Assembly: GCA_910587535.1 (NCBI GenBank)
Contig: CAJUKM010000024.1
Location: 1-21,005 of the forward strand
Origin: an uncultured Bacilli bacterium
GTDB lineage: Bacteria > Bacillota_I > Bacilli_A > RF39 > UBA660
Length of the DNA stretch: 21,005 nt
Direction of reading: 5' to 3'
In this document: positions 1-6,103 of the stretch, piece by piece
How the letters are laid out: every line of letters starts with the position of its first letter
How positions within the stretch are numbered: the stretch's first letter is position 1
Notes under the pieces: generated by a model
The model's database searches: none
Told to the model about the DNA's origin: nothing
The model's input: only the letters and a program-made list of their open reading frames with translations
Translations under genes and position numbers: made by a program

Positions 1-94
1 TAACATATACTTCTCCTCGATTAACTTATCGAATTCATTTTACCACTTTTTACCATTTAATTAAAATTATTTTCTGCAATAAAAATTTGGAGAT

Positions 95-125
95 AAAAAA
101 GTTCATAATCTTTAGATATATGAAC
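95..125 (-). terminator. Rho-independent terminator of the exonuclease-BRCT gene
   Basis: On the minus strand GTTCATA pairs with TATGAAC (119-125 with 101-107). A short inner ATC/GAT stem and a TAAA loop follow, with one bulged base, and then a run of six T (complement of 95-100). It lies about 20 bp past the stop codon of the exonuclease gene. Confidence 0.85.
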
Positions 126-147
126 AATTCTATTAAAAATATAATCA

Positions 148-1140
148 TTAAACTTTTAGACCAAAATCTAGCATTTCATAAAAAACGTTTTCAGAAATAA
201 CTTCTATATCATAACCACTTAATTTTAACTGCTCGGCTTTTCTTTGCTTATTGCTTTTTCCGTTTTTAATAAGTGGATTGTAATCGTTATTACCTAAAAT
301 TAAGTAATTTGTTTCTTTAGTTACACCATTAGAACAAATTCCCCCCAAATCGACTACTTTTTGCATAGCTTCTCTTCTCGACATTTTCTCTAAAGTACCC
401 GTAAAAACACAACACTGATTATATAGCGGATGACTTATATCGAATTCTGTATTGGCGGTTTTTATTTCATTAATATCTAACTTAGTTTTAACTCTTTTGC
501 AACTGATTAAAAAATTATCTAAACCATCATATCTCTCGCTGATCTCTTTTAACATGCTTTCATAAACTTCTAAAGTTATTTCACAATCCTTTAAAGCCCT
601 ATGATTGCCGTTCACCACTATATTATAATAGTTAGCGATGTCGATTAATCTATGATGTTTTAGATCCTTTAACAAATATCTGCCTATTCTCATCGTGTCG
701 ACGAAATCATTATTCAATTCTTTGGTACATACTCTAAACAAATCATCATAAAGAAAATTTATATCAAAATTAACATTGTGCCCTAAAATGATATTATTAC
801 CTACGAATTTATAAAAATCGACAATTACAGAAGAAATCATGGGTGCATTTTTTAACATTTCATTAGTTATCCCTGTCAAATCTGTTATATAATCATCGAT
901 TTCATTGACGGGTTTCACCAAAGTATTAAACGTATCTATTACTTTTCCATTTTTAATTTTTAATGCTCCAACTTCGATGATTTCGTCGAATTGAGGATCT
1001 AATCCAGTAGTTTCTATATCTATCATTACGAATTCTTTTGGAAAAGCCAAAATATTTCTGCCTTTATTTCTAATAGACTTTTTGCTACTATCTTTTCCAA
1101 ATTCAAAAGAAATATTCATCTTTTTACCCCCATTAATCAT
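148..1140 (-). CDS. DEDDh 3'-5' exonuclease with C-terminal BRCT domain
   Basis: This 330-residue cytoplasmic protein joins a DnaQ/PolC-epsilon type exonuclease to a BRCT domain, and probably trims 3' ends of DNA in repair or replication. The exonuclease covers about residues 36-205. Its metal-binding residues are visible: Asp41 and Glu43 in MIDIETTGLDP, Asp126 in GHNVNFDINFL, and His180 and Asp185 in HRALKDCE, giving the DEDDh subclass. Residues about 240-325 look like a ligase-type BRCT fold, with CCVFTGTLEKMSRREA and later the VTKETNYLILGNND stretch. The start at 1140 is preceded by AAGGAGA seven bases upstream; an internal ATG at 1119 after GGGGGT is a weaker alternative. The domain pair is known from stand-alone Firmicutes exonucleases that resemble the PolC proofreading domain. 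It is followed by its own terminator and lies next to, but outside, the prophage. The exact substrate is not shown by the sequence. Confidence 0.9.
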   Translation of the reverse strand: MINGGKKMNISFEFGKDSSKKSIRNKGRNILAFPKEFVMIDIETTGLDPQFDEIIEVGALKIKNGKVIDTFNTLVKPVNEIDDYITDLTGITNEMLKNAPMISSVIVDFYKFVGNNIILGHNVNFDINFLYDDLFRVCTKELNNDFVDTMRIGRYLLKDLKHHRLIDIANYYNIVVNGNHRALKDCEITLEVYESMLKEISERYDGLDNFLISCKRVKTKLDINEIKTANTEFDISHPLYNQCCVFTGTLEKMSRREAMQKVVDLGGICSNGVTKETNYLILGNNDYNPLIKNGKSNKQRKAEQLKLSGYDIEVISENVFYEMLDFGLKV

Positions 1141-1203
1141 ATAGTCTTCTCCTTAATCTAATATAAGTATACTATATATGTGTTTTTTTGGATAGTTAAA
1201 AAG

Positions 1204-1238
1204 AAAAAAGTCCATAATATCGAGTATTACGAACTTTT
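1204..1238 (-). terminator. Probable original terminator of tRNA-His, now cut off by the prophage
   Basis: On the minus strand a 14-bp stem with two G-U wobbles (1225-1238 with 1206-1219) closes a CTCGA loop and is followed by six T. No minus-strand gene ends here now. In an unoccupied chromosome, joining the tRNA body at 7990-8049 to the left att copy would put the CCA end only about 40 bp before this hairpin. That would be a normal tRNA terminator distance. The hairpin is seen directly; its former owner is inferred. Confidence 0.75.
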
Positions 1239-1274
1239 ACTTATTGTGACACACAGACATGTGCGTAAAATTCA

Positions 1275-1294
1275 AAATGGGGCGGAATGTGGGG
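1275..1294. repeat. Left attachment site core (attL)
   Basis: This is an exact 20-bp copy of 7970-7989, covering the CCA end, acceptor 3' strand and part of the T-stem of tRNA-His. The DNA just inside the phage (1295-1305) still resembles the tRNA T-loop but with differences (ttTGAGCCCat against atCGAACCCac). Crossover must therefore have occurred inside the 20-bp core. Confidence 0.9.
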
Positions 1295-1323
1295 TTTGAG
1301 CCCATGGAAAGGAGTAAATTATT

Positions 1324-1572
1324 ATGACAGACGGATTTATTTCATTATCTTTATTTCTATTAAACTTTTATATAAGTTATAGTTTCTTTAAGTTTTTCTG
1401 GTATTTGTATTTATATATAAAATTTATTTTAGAACATCGTTTCGATAGAGAATTTCGCTCTTTAACTTTTGAACAAAAAAAAATTTTATTATTAATAAAA
1501 AGGAATATAAATAAATCTACCTATAAAATTGTAAAAGAGGTTTTTATAAATTCTAATTTACATACCAAATAA
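1324..1572 (+). CDS. Small membrane protein next to attL, function unknown
   Basis: An 82-residue protein with a very hydrophobic, aromatic-rich N-terminal half (about residues 5-35, probably one or two membrane helices) and a basic, charged C-terminal half. I do not recognise the family. A strong site, AAAGGAG (1308-1314), lies ten bases upstream of the ATG. Only 29 bp separate the att core from this start, so no phage promoter can lie in front of it in the integrated state. After excision it would follow the integrase gene across the att site. Position and size fit an inovirus accessory gene such as an immunity, excision or small virion factor, but the sequence does not decide between these. 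Confidence 0.7.
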   Translation: MTDGFISLSLFLLNFYISYSFFKFFWYLYLYIKFILEHRFDREFRSLTFEQKKILLLIKRNINKSTYKIVKEVFINSNLHTK

Positions 1573-1592
1573 AAATAATCTAGAAAGTATCA

Positions 1593-1811
1593 ATGACACC
1601 TTTATCAAAAAAAATAAACGAATTTTATTTTTTAGTATATCCGTTGACAGACGATCTACCATTTTATGTTAGCAATATTGTAGAGCTAATGGCTTTTACA
1701 GAGCTATCAAAGAAAAAATTGGTATATAAAATCAATCAAGCAAGTTCGAACTTAATTTACTGCAATGTCGACGGAAAAAGATACTCAATTTACTATTTTT
1801 TAAATAATTAA
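1593..1811 (+). CDS. Small soluble protein of the phage, function unknown
   Basis: A 72-residue protein with no clear membrane segment. It is rich in Lys, Asn, Ser and Tyr, and the middle part (about residues 28-50, ELMAFTELSKKKLVYKINQA) could form a helix-turn-helix-like pair of helices. A role as a small regulator is therefore possible but unproven. It starts 20 bp after the preceding gene with a modest AGAAAG ribosome site and is followed immediately by a strong terminator. It is thus the last gene of a two-gene unit. No family is recognised. Confidence 0.6.
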   Translation: MTPLSKKINEFYFLVYPLTDDLPFYVSNIVELMAFTELSKKKLVYKINQASSNLIYCNVDGKRYSIYYFLNN

Positions 1812-1826
1812 TTAAAAAATTTTATC

Positions 1827-1849
1827 AAAAAGGTCCAGATGACCTTTTT
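1827..1849 (+). terminator. Terminator after the first two phage genes
   Basis: A perfect 9-bp stem, aaaaaggtc (1827-1835) with gaccttttt (1841-1849), encloses a CAGAT loop, and the T run extends to 1850. It separates the att-proximal pair from the structural operon. Confidence 0.9.
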
Positions 1850-1853
1850 TGCA

Positions 1854-1862
1854 TGTTATGAT
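1854..1862 (+). promoter_or_regulatory. Extended -10 promoter of the structural operon
   Basis: TGTTATGAT just after the terminator is an extended -10 element. A start near 1869 would give a leader of about 20 bases before the ssDNA-binding protein gene. No good -35 is visible because the terminator T run occupies that place. The closely related TGTTATAAT occurs at three other likely promoters in the window. Confidence 0.55.
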
Positions 1863-1887
1863 TTTTAATGTAGAAAGGAGTACACGT

Positions 1888-2175
1888 ATGTCTAAAGTAA
1901 ATTTTGTTAAAGTAGAACGTAATTCATTTGATGATGGAAAGACAGGTCGTAAAGTTGATTATTGTAAGTTTTATTGTTTAGTTCCTACTCCTGAAACAGA
2001 AAATTCATTTGGTTTTGATGTCGAATCATTTACTACTAAATATGGTAATTACGATATTATAAAACGTTACGTCAAAGAAGGTAAATCTGTCGATGTTGAA
2101 CTTGAATACGTTAAACAAAAAGACGGTCTTTATAAAGCTAAAGTTTGTAAGATCGAAGATATGAATTTGGTATAA
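1888..2175 (+). CDS. Probable ssDNA-binding protein (gpV-like)
   Basis: A 95-residue protein of alternating short beta-strand-like stretches (VNFVKVERN, YCKFYCLVP, FGFDVESFTT, KSVDVELEYV, LYKAKVCKI), as expected for a small OB-fold. It has no signal peptide or membrane segment. M13 gene V protein, which coats viral single strands before packaging, is 87 residues and is likewise encoded just upstream of the coat genes. The ATG at 1888 has AAAGGAG (1874-1880) seven bases upstream. An in-frame upstream ATG at 1849 lies in the terminator and lacks such a site, so the later start is chosen. The role comes from size, strand pattern and position; no diagnostic catalytic motif exists for this family. 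Confidence 0.7.
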   Translation: MSKVNFVKVERNSFDDGKTGRKVDYCKFYCLVPTPETENSFGFDVESFTTKYGNYDIIKRYVKEGKSVDVELEYVKQKDGLYKAKVCKIEDMNLV

Positions 2176-2227
2176 GGTTTTTAAAAAACTTTATATAAAT
2201 AATTTTGAAAGAGAGGAGGATGCAGCT

Positions 2228-2419
2228 ATGAGTGAAACAGCTGCTGCCGGTATGACTAATATTATTTCTCAGCTCACTACTGGAATAACATCTGCTGGAC
2301 TGTTTGGAACTGTTGCTGAAATAATTCCATTCGTCATTCCTATGATCGGTTTTGCATTTGGTTACAAAGTATTACGTAAAGCCGTCAAAGGTGCTTCAAA
2401 AGGTAAGGCTAATATTTAA
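2228..2419 (+). CDS. Major coat protein (pVIII-like)
   Basis: A 63-residue protein with the classic filamentous-phage coat layout. It has a small-residue, weakly acidic N-terminal part (MSETAAAGMTN), an amphipathic and then hydrophobic central helix (about residues 24-47, GLFGTVAEIIPFVIPMIGFA) and a short basic C-terminal tail (KVLRKAVKGASKGKAN) that would line the DNA inside the virion. It lacks the cleavable leader of M13 pVIII, so it is probably inserted in the membrane unprocessed, as in Pf3-type coats. A strong GAGAGGAGG site precedes the ATG, as expected for the most abundant virion protein. A large hairpin terminator overlaps its 3' end, matching the terminator after gene VIII in Ff phages. 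Confidence 0.92.
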   Translation: MSETAAAGMTNIISQLTTGITSAGLFGTVAEIIPFVIPMIGFAFGYKVLRKAVKGASKGKANI

Positions 2420-2439
2420 TATTAGGCTTCCTTTTTTTT
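2398..2439 (+). terminator. Attenuator-like terminator after the coat gene
   Basis: A long stem overlaps the coat stop codon: 2398-2416 pairs with 2418-2435 with one bulge and one mismatch. Eight T (2432-2439) follow. The innermost bases must open to form the loop. Ff phages have a terminator in the same place, which makes coat mRNA more abundant than the minor-protein mRNA. The same role is inferred here, with partial read-through feeding the downstream genes. Confidence 0.85.
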
Positions 2440-2456
2440 AGAAAGAAGGAATAGAA

Positions 2457-2570
2457 ATGTTTGAAATTATAGAAACACTTATGATACAACTTATCAATTT
2501 TATACCAGGTCTTATAGCTTTGTACATTATTTTTGATCTAGTTGGAGCTTTACTTTTCGAAAGGAGGTAA
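2457..2570 (+). CDS. 37-residue membrane protein (pVII/pIX-like candidate)
   Basis: A short gene reading MFEIIETLMIQLINFIPG and then a hydrophobic helix (LIALYIIFDLVGALLF), ending in FERR. It has a good ribosome site (GAAAGAAGGAA, 2441-2451) just after the coat terminator. Its last codons contain the AAAGGAGG used by the next gene, so the two are tightly linked. Ff phages encode two virion-tip proteins of about 32-33 residues (pVII and pIX) with one membrane helix near the coat gene. Size, topology and place match that class, although Ff pVII and pIX lie just before gene VIII rather than after it. Its coding status rests on ribosome site, spacing and context, because the protein is too short for composition statistics. 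Confidence 0.75.
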   Translation: MFEIIETLMIQLINFIPGLIALYIIFDLVGALLFERR

Positions 2571-2575
2571 TCAAA

Positions 2576-2920
2576 TTGATCTATGTACCTGATCTTACTT
2601 ATTCTTGTTATGTACTTGTTAATAAAGACACTATACGGGCTTATCGACAAACGCCATATAACCCCCCATATAATGGTGGAACTATCAGTATATCTTATCG
2701 TGATTATTTTATTACTTCAGACTACCTTTATCAAGACGGTAGTGAATCTTTTAGTCATTATTCTACTTTGCCAGTTTGCCAGGCACCTTCAAATTTGACA
2801 ACAGATATCTACTATAGGCTAGATTTAGATAAAATTTTGATTTGTTTTATGATCCTGGTGATCTTTTGTATTTTGATGCCTCTAAAGATCTTCAGCAGGC
2901 TATTTAGGAGAAAGTTATGA
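2576..2920 (+). CDS. Minor virion membrane protein candidate, TTG start
   Basis: A 114-residue protein with a polar, Tyr/Ser/Thr-rich N-terminal region (about residues 5-87). It ends in a strong membrane helix (about 88-107, ILICFMILVIFCILMPLKIF) and a basic tail (SRLFRRKL). No leader peptide is evident, so insertion would rely on the C-terminal helix. TTG at 2576 sits eight bases after a perfect AAAGGAGG (2560-2567), which makes it the best start. The stop overlaps the next ATG as ATGA (2917-2920), typical of translational coupling. Third codon positions are low in GC (about 19% over the first 70 codons), like the neighbours, whereas the overlapping frame at 2583 is about 42%. It is probably a minor coat or assembly protein; the family is not recognised. 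Confidence 0.75.
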   Translation: MIYVPDLTYSCYVLVNKDTIRAYRQTPYNPPYNGGTISISYRDYFITSDYLYQDGSESFSHYSTLPVCQAPSNLTTDIYYRLDLDKILICFMILVIFCILMPLKIFSRLFRRKL

Positions 2921-4839
2921 GAAATCTTAGGTATATAATAACTCGAGTATTATGCGCGATAGCTGTAGCTTTAACATTTTGGTTATTGGATACATATTGC
3001 ATTGATGCTCTTCAGAATGTTGGACCTTATGCTGGTTTAACAATTTCCGAAAGTGGTAGCTTCTATGACAATTCTTCAAACACCGCATTTACAAATAAAG
3101 GTTATCAAGTTGGAACAACTGCGATTCATTATGACATGGATTTTTATTATGCTCTTCCTACTTCAAATTTAACTTTAACTCATAATGGTTTTGGTGGATC
3201 TCTGTCACAATGTGGTCTTTCTTTTATTCAAGGCCAATATTACTCAATGACATTTGTATTTAAGTCTTTAGACGGTAGCCATTTTATACACCCTTTTTAC
3301 ACTAAAAAAACAAATTTAGTAGGAATTTCCGATGTAGCTAGTGGTCAAACTACTTTCACTTATGATTCAGTCTCAGCTGGAGTGGAAAAGTTAGATGAAA
3401 CCTATTATGGTGGTACAGACGGAGTATATACTATAATTTTTAAAGCGCCGCAGACTGGGACATGTATAACTACCAGTTTTAGCTCAAGTCCTACTGGTTA
3501 TTTGAATAACGTTCCTAATGATTTAATGTTTTTAGGTTATAAATGGCAAAGTCTTGGTTCTAGTCAATTAAGTGCAAGTGATATTCAAAATACATTATCG
3601 AGCTCATTTAACTCTATAAATAATAAAATTGATCAAAGTATAAATATGATTACTGGATCAGTTTTAGGAAGTATTACTGATAACACTAATAGTATAAATT
3701 CCAATATAGACGAGTTAAAAGAAAAGCAAGAAGAAGCTCATGAGACTAGTAAGGGAATTTGGGGAACTTTAAAGTCCCTTGTTTCCTCGATAGGAAATTG
3801 GTTCACAGATCTAATGTCGTCTATTGGAGACGGTTTCAAAAATCTAATAGAAGGCATAAAAGCTCTTTTCGTCGGTGAAGAAGTAGAAGAATGTAAAGTT
3901 ATAAAAAATAATTTTACGACCTATACTCACTGGATAGACGATACTTCTTTAAGTGTTCCAAATTATTACGCACGTCCTGTTGATTCCGACGGATATATAC
4001 AGCTTTACTATAATAGCAATTTGTATAGAATTTCTGATAATTTTGGACCTATTAAGCCAAATACAGAATATACACTTTATGTTGAGTCTTCTCCTTCCAA
4101 TTCTTTAGGATCATTTATCTTTTATCCTAGTAAATACAACACGTCTAATAGTAAAAACAAGTATCGTTTTCCTTCTATGAATACAAACAAAACTCTTGCT
4201 CCTGGTGAAAGTGCAATTTTTTATATAACTAGTAATTCTGAAGATGATGTTAACTACTCTCTTTCTAGTATGTTCGCATATACAGACTATGATAAACAAC
4301 AAGGCGGTGCATTATATGCAAGAATAATGCTTTTAGAAGGTCATTATACAGAAAGTGAAATAAAAGAAAAAGGATACTTCAAAACAGAAAAAGAGATTTG
4401 TGAAATAACAAATAAAGGCGGTCTTTTTGGTATTATTAAAAATCTAGGCTCTACAATAGGAAAATGGTTTAGTGACTTATTCGGTTTATTTAAAGATGAT
4501 GATGTATCCGACGTAACGAATTCATCTTCAGACTATTTTACAAATTTTGATGATAAAGATTACGGCTTTTCTGACATCGTAAAAATGCCTCTTGCTCTTA
4601 TAAATAACATTTCGAGTGCATCTTGTTCAACCTTAGTATTGCCGCTACCTTTTGTCGATAAAAATGTTGAGCTGCCATGTATGTATGATATCTATTCTAC
4701 TTACTTTGGATCATTTTTAACACTATATCAAACTATTACATTTGGAATCGTTGCTTACTGGGTCTGTATCAATTTATTTAGAATGGTCAGGAATTTTAAG
4801 AACCCTGATTCTGATGAAGTCGAGGTGTTTGAATTATGA
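2917..4839 (+). CDS. Adsorption/minor coat protein (pIII-like)
   Basis: A 640-residue exported protein, the largest of the phage. In order it shows a signal-like hydrophobic N-terminus (about 5-25), a first beta-rich domain (about 35-210), a helical, probably coiled-coil stretch (about 216-275), and an amphipathic segment (about 281-308, LKSLVSSIGNWFTDLMSSIG). A second beta-rich domain (about 325-485) has features of carbohydrate-binding jelly rolls (NTEYTLYVE, then ALYARIMLLEGHYTES). A second copy of the amphipathic segment follows (about 500-525, IKNLGSTIGKWFSDLFGLFK), and then a C-terminal membrane anchor (about 598-621) with a charged tail. Ff pIII is likewise exported, multi-domain and C-terminally anchored, and sits at the virion tip to bind the host and release the particle. 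Receptor binding here is inferred from position, topology and the jelly-roll-like region. The start has AGGAGA upstream, and both ends overlap neighbours as ATGA. Confidence 0.82.
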   Translation: MRNLRYIITRVLCAIAVALTFWLLDTYCIDALQNVGPYAGLTISESGSFYDNSSNTAFTNKGYQVGTTAIHYDMDFYYALPTSNLTLTHNGFGGSLSQCGLSFIQGQYYSMTFVFKSLDGSHFIHPFYTKKTNLVGISDVASGQTTFTYDSVSAGVEKLDETYYGGTDGVYTIIFKAPQTGTCITTSFSSSPTGYLNNVPNDLMFLGYKWQSLGSSQLSASDIQNTLSSSFNSINNKIDQSINMITGSVLGSITDNTNSINSNIDELKEKQEEAHETSKGIWGTLKSLVSSIGNWFTDLMSSIGDGFKNLIEGIKALFVGEEVEECKVIKNNFTTYTHWIDDTSLSVPNYYARPVDSDGYIQLYYNSNLYRISDNFGPIKPNTEYTLYVESSPSNSLGSFIFYPSKYNTSNSKNKYRFPSMNTNKTLAPGESAIFYITSNSEDDVNYSLSSMFAYTDYDKQQGGALYARIMLLEGHYTESEIKEKGYFKTEKEICEITNKGGLFGIIKNLGSTIGKWFSDLFGLFKDDDVSDVTNSSSDYFTNFDDKDYGFSDIVKMPLALINNISSASCSTLVLPLPFVDKNVELPCMYDIYSTYFGSFLTLYQTITFGIVAYWVCINLFRMVRNFKNPDSDEVEVFEL

Positions 4840-5135
4840 TAAATATTTTACTCAAAGGAATCATGTCTTTGATCATGTCCTTAGTTACTATTTTATTAAG
4901 TCCGATAGATCTATTAATATCACAGTTTTTACCCGATTTATCGGGGGCTATAAGTGGAATCGGTAGATTATTTGCTTTAGTTGGTAACGGTTTAGGCTTT
5001 TGTGTTAGTGTCTCAGGTCTTTCTCGTGAGACTTTATCTTTAATTGTCCTATTTTATACATTTAAGCTGACTGTACCTTTACTCGTATCAGCTATTAAAA
5101 CAGCTATACGTTGGTACAACGCAATTAAGCCGTAA
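4836..5135 (+). CDS. pVI-like minor coat protein
   Basis: A 99-residue hydrophobic protein with an N-terminal helix (about 1-30), a Gly/Ser-rich middle and a second membrane region (about 65-88), ending in a basic tail (KTAIRWYNAIKP). It is coupled to the adsorption gene by an ATGA overlap and preceded by GAGGTG. In filamentous phages gene VI, of about 112 residues and three hydrophobic segments, lies between genes III and I, and its product caps the virion end together with pIII. Place, size and topology match. The stop codon lies inside the long hairpin at 5128-5161. Confidence 0.78.
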   Translation: MINILLKGIMSLIMSLVTILLSPIDLLISQFLPDLSGAISGIGRLFALVGNGLGFCVSVSGLSRETLSLIVLFYTFKLTVPLLVSAIKTAIRWYNAIKP

Positions 5136-5161
5136 GCTCGCGATATCTCGCGAGTACGGCT
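5128..5161 (+). other. GC-rich two-part hairpin between pVI and ATPase genes
   Basis: AGCCGTA (5128-5134) pairs with TACGGCT (5155-5161). Inside it, separated by a two-base bulge (AG, 5135-5136), CTCGCGA (5137-5143) pairs with TCGCGAG (5148-5154) around a TATC loop. There are 14 perfect base pairs, far more GC-rich than the surroundings, and no T tract follows, so it is not a standard terminator. Filamentous phages use a stable hairpin in the viral strand as packaging signal; an RNA role, such as limiting ATPase expression, is the alternative. Confidence 0.75.
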
Positions 5162-5179
5162 CTAGAAAGTGAGAAAATT

Positions 5180-5824
5180 ATGTTTAATTTATTAATTATT
5201 TTTATAGTTATAGTCATTATTGTTCGCTATAGACACTTACGAATCAAGTTTGCTACTTTTTTACGAAAAGGCTTTGCTCCAAAAAGAGGTAGATTCGGAA
5301 TCTACTGCTATTGTGGTAAGCAAGGTTCGGGTAAAACTTATTCAGCTGTAGAATTCTTAAGCCATAATCGTAATGTACCTATTTATTCTAACGTTCATTT
5401 ACAAGGTATTGATTATACATATTTTAGTGGTTTTGATCAGCTCCTGGAGCTAAGAAATGAGCATGACTGTATAATTCTTTTCGACGAAATTTTTACAGCT
5501 CTAACAAAGACATCTAAGATCAATACTGATGTCCTAGATTTTCTATCTCAAATGAGAAAAAGACAAATCATATTTATTACTACTGCTCAAGAGTGGTTAG
5601 AAATCTCTATGACTCTAAGGCGTTATTGCCGCTATCAGATCGATTGTAAGATGATCAACTTTTGTGGTTTAGGTCTTTTGATTAAACGTATGTATGATGC
5701 TGAGCAAATGAAATGGTCTCAGATAGACAATGAATATGTCGCGCCTATTATAGAAACTAGCATTTCTAAATGTAACATATGTGTTGCAAATAAATACGAC
5801 ACTTTTGAGCAAATTCCAAGCTAA
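5180..5824 (+). CDS. Zot/pI-type virion assembly ATPase
   Basis: A 214-residue membrane-anchored P-loop ATPase. A hydrophobic helix (residues about 3-15) is followed by basic residues, then Walker A GKQGSGKT (46-53) and Walker B IILFDE (98-103). The QMRKRQIIFITTAQEW region fits the sensor area of Zot proteins. Zot/pI ATPases drive extrusion of the phage strand through the membrane while coat proteins assemble on it. In M13 pI the membrane helix lies after the ATPase domain; here it is at the N-terminus and the protein is short, with no periplasmic domain. This fits a host without an outer membrane and the absence of a secretin gene. The start at 5180 is preceded by GAAAGTGAG just after the GC-rich hairpin. 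The final 60 residues contain several Cys of unknown role. Confidence 0.9.
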   Translation: MFNLLIIFIVIVIIVRYRHLRIKFATFLRKGFAPKRGRFGIYCYCGKQGSGKTYSAVEFLSHNRNVPIYSNVHLQGIDYTYFSGFDQLLELRNEHDCIILFDEIFTALTKTSKINTDVLDFLSQMRKRQIIFITTAQEWLEISMTLRRYCRYQIDCKMINFCGLGLLIKRMYDAEQMKWSQIDNEYVAPIIETSISKCNICVANKYDTFEQIPS

Positions 5825-6103
5825 AAGTATCGCGCAGCTATAATTAATCGTTTGTCAAGCTAACGTGGAATAAAAGCGAATTTATGAGCGATTATGCCGC
5901 GAAAGTAGCTTTACAAAAAGATTAATGCCTCATAATTGTGAATAATCAGCAAAAAATATCATTTTTTTGTTGATTACGCCTTTCGGCGAGAAAAAATTAA
6001 AAATATCATTATAAGTTAACCTGCAGAAGTCGACTTGTCGACTTTCTACTTGACTAAAGGTTAACTTAACGGAATTTTTCCACAGAAGGGAGATGCAAAA
6101 AAT
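5825..6103 (+). other. Intergenic replication-origin region with nested hairpins
   Basis: This 279-bp gene-free stretch lies directly before the replication initiator. From left to right it holds an A/T hairpin (5944-5957 with 5961-5975) and a small CGCC-TTTC-GGCG hairpin (5977-5988). The latter is flanked by a 12-bp direct repeat AAAAATATCATT (5952-5963 and 5999-6010). Next comes a nested palindrome, an 11-bp outer inverted repeat (TAAGTTAACCT 6012-6022 with AGGTTAACTTA 6058-6068) around a perfect 7-bp inner hairpin (6027-6033 with 6038-6044). Filamentous-phage origins are hairpin-rich intergenic regions bound by the initiator, and this is the only such region in the element. The nick site cannot be fixed from sequence alone. 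The first 115 bp show no clear structure. Confidence 0.75.

Noticed and set aside
2583..2798. 71-residue hydrophobic reading frame overlapping the TTG-started gene
   Set aside because: Its third codon positions are about 42% GC against about 19% in the overlapping frame, unlike neighbouring phage genes. It is also 15 bases from the ribosome site and leaves the following 120 bp unexplained. It is probably a shadow.
5977..5996. CGCC-TTTC-GGCG hairpin followed by A-rich DNA as a terminator of the ATPase gene
   Set aside because: The tail on the plus strand is A-rich, not T-rich, and it lies about 150 bp after the gene, so an origin role is more likely.
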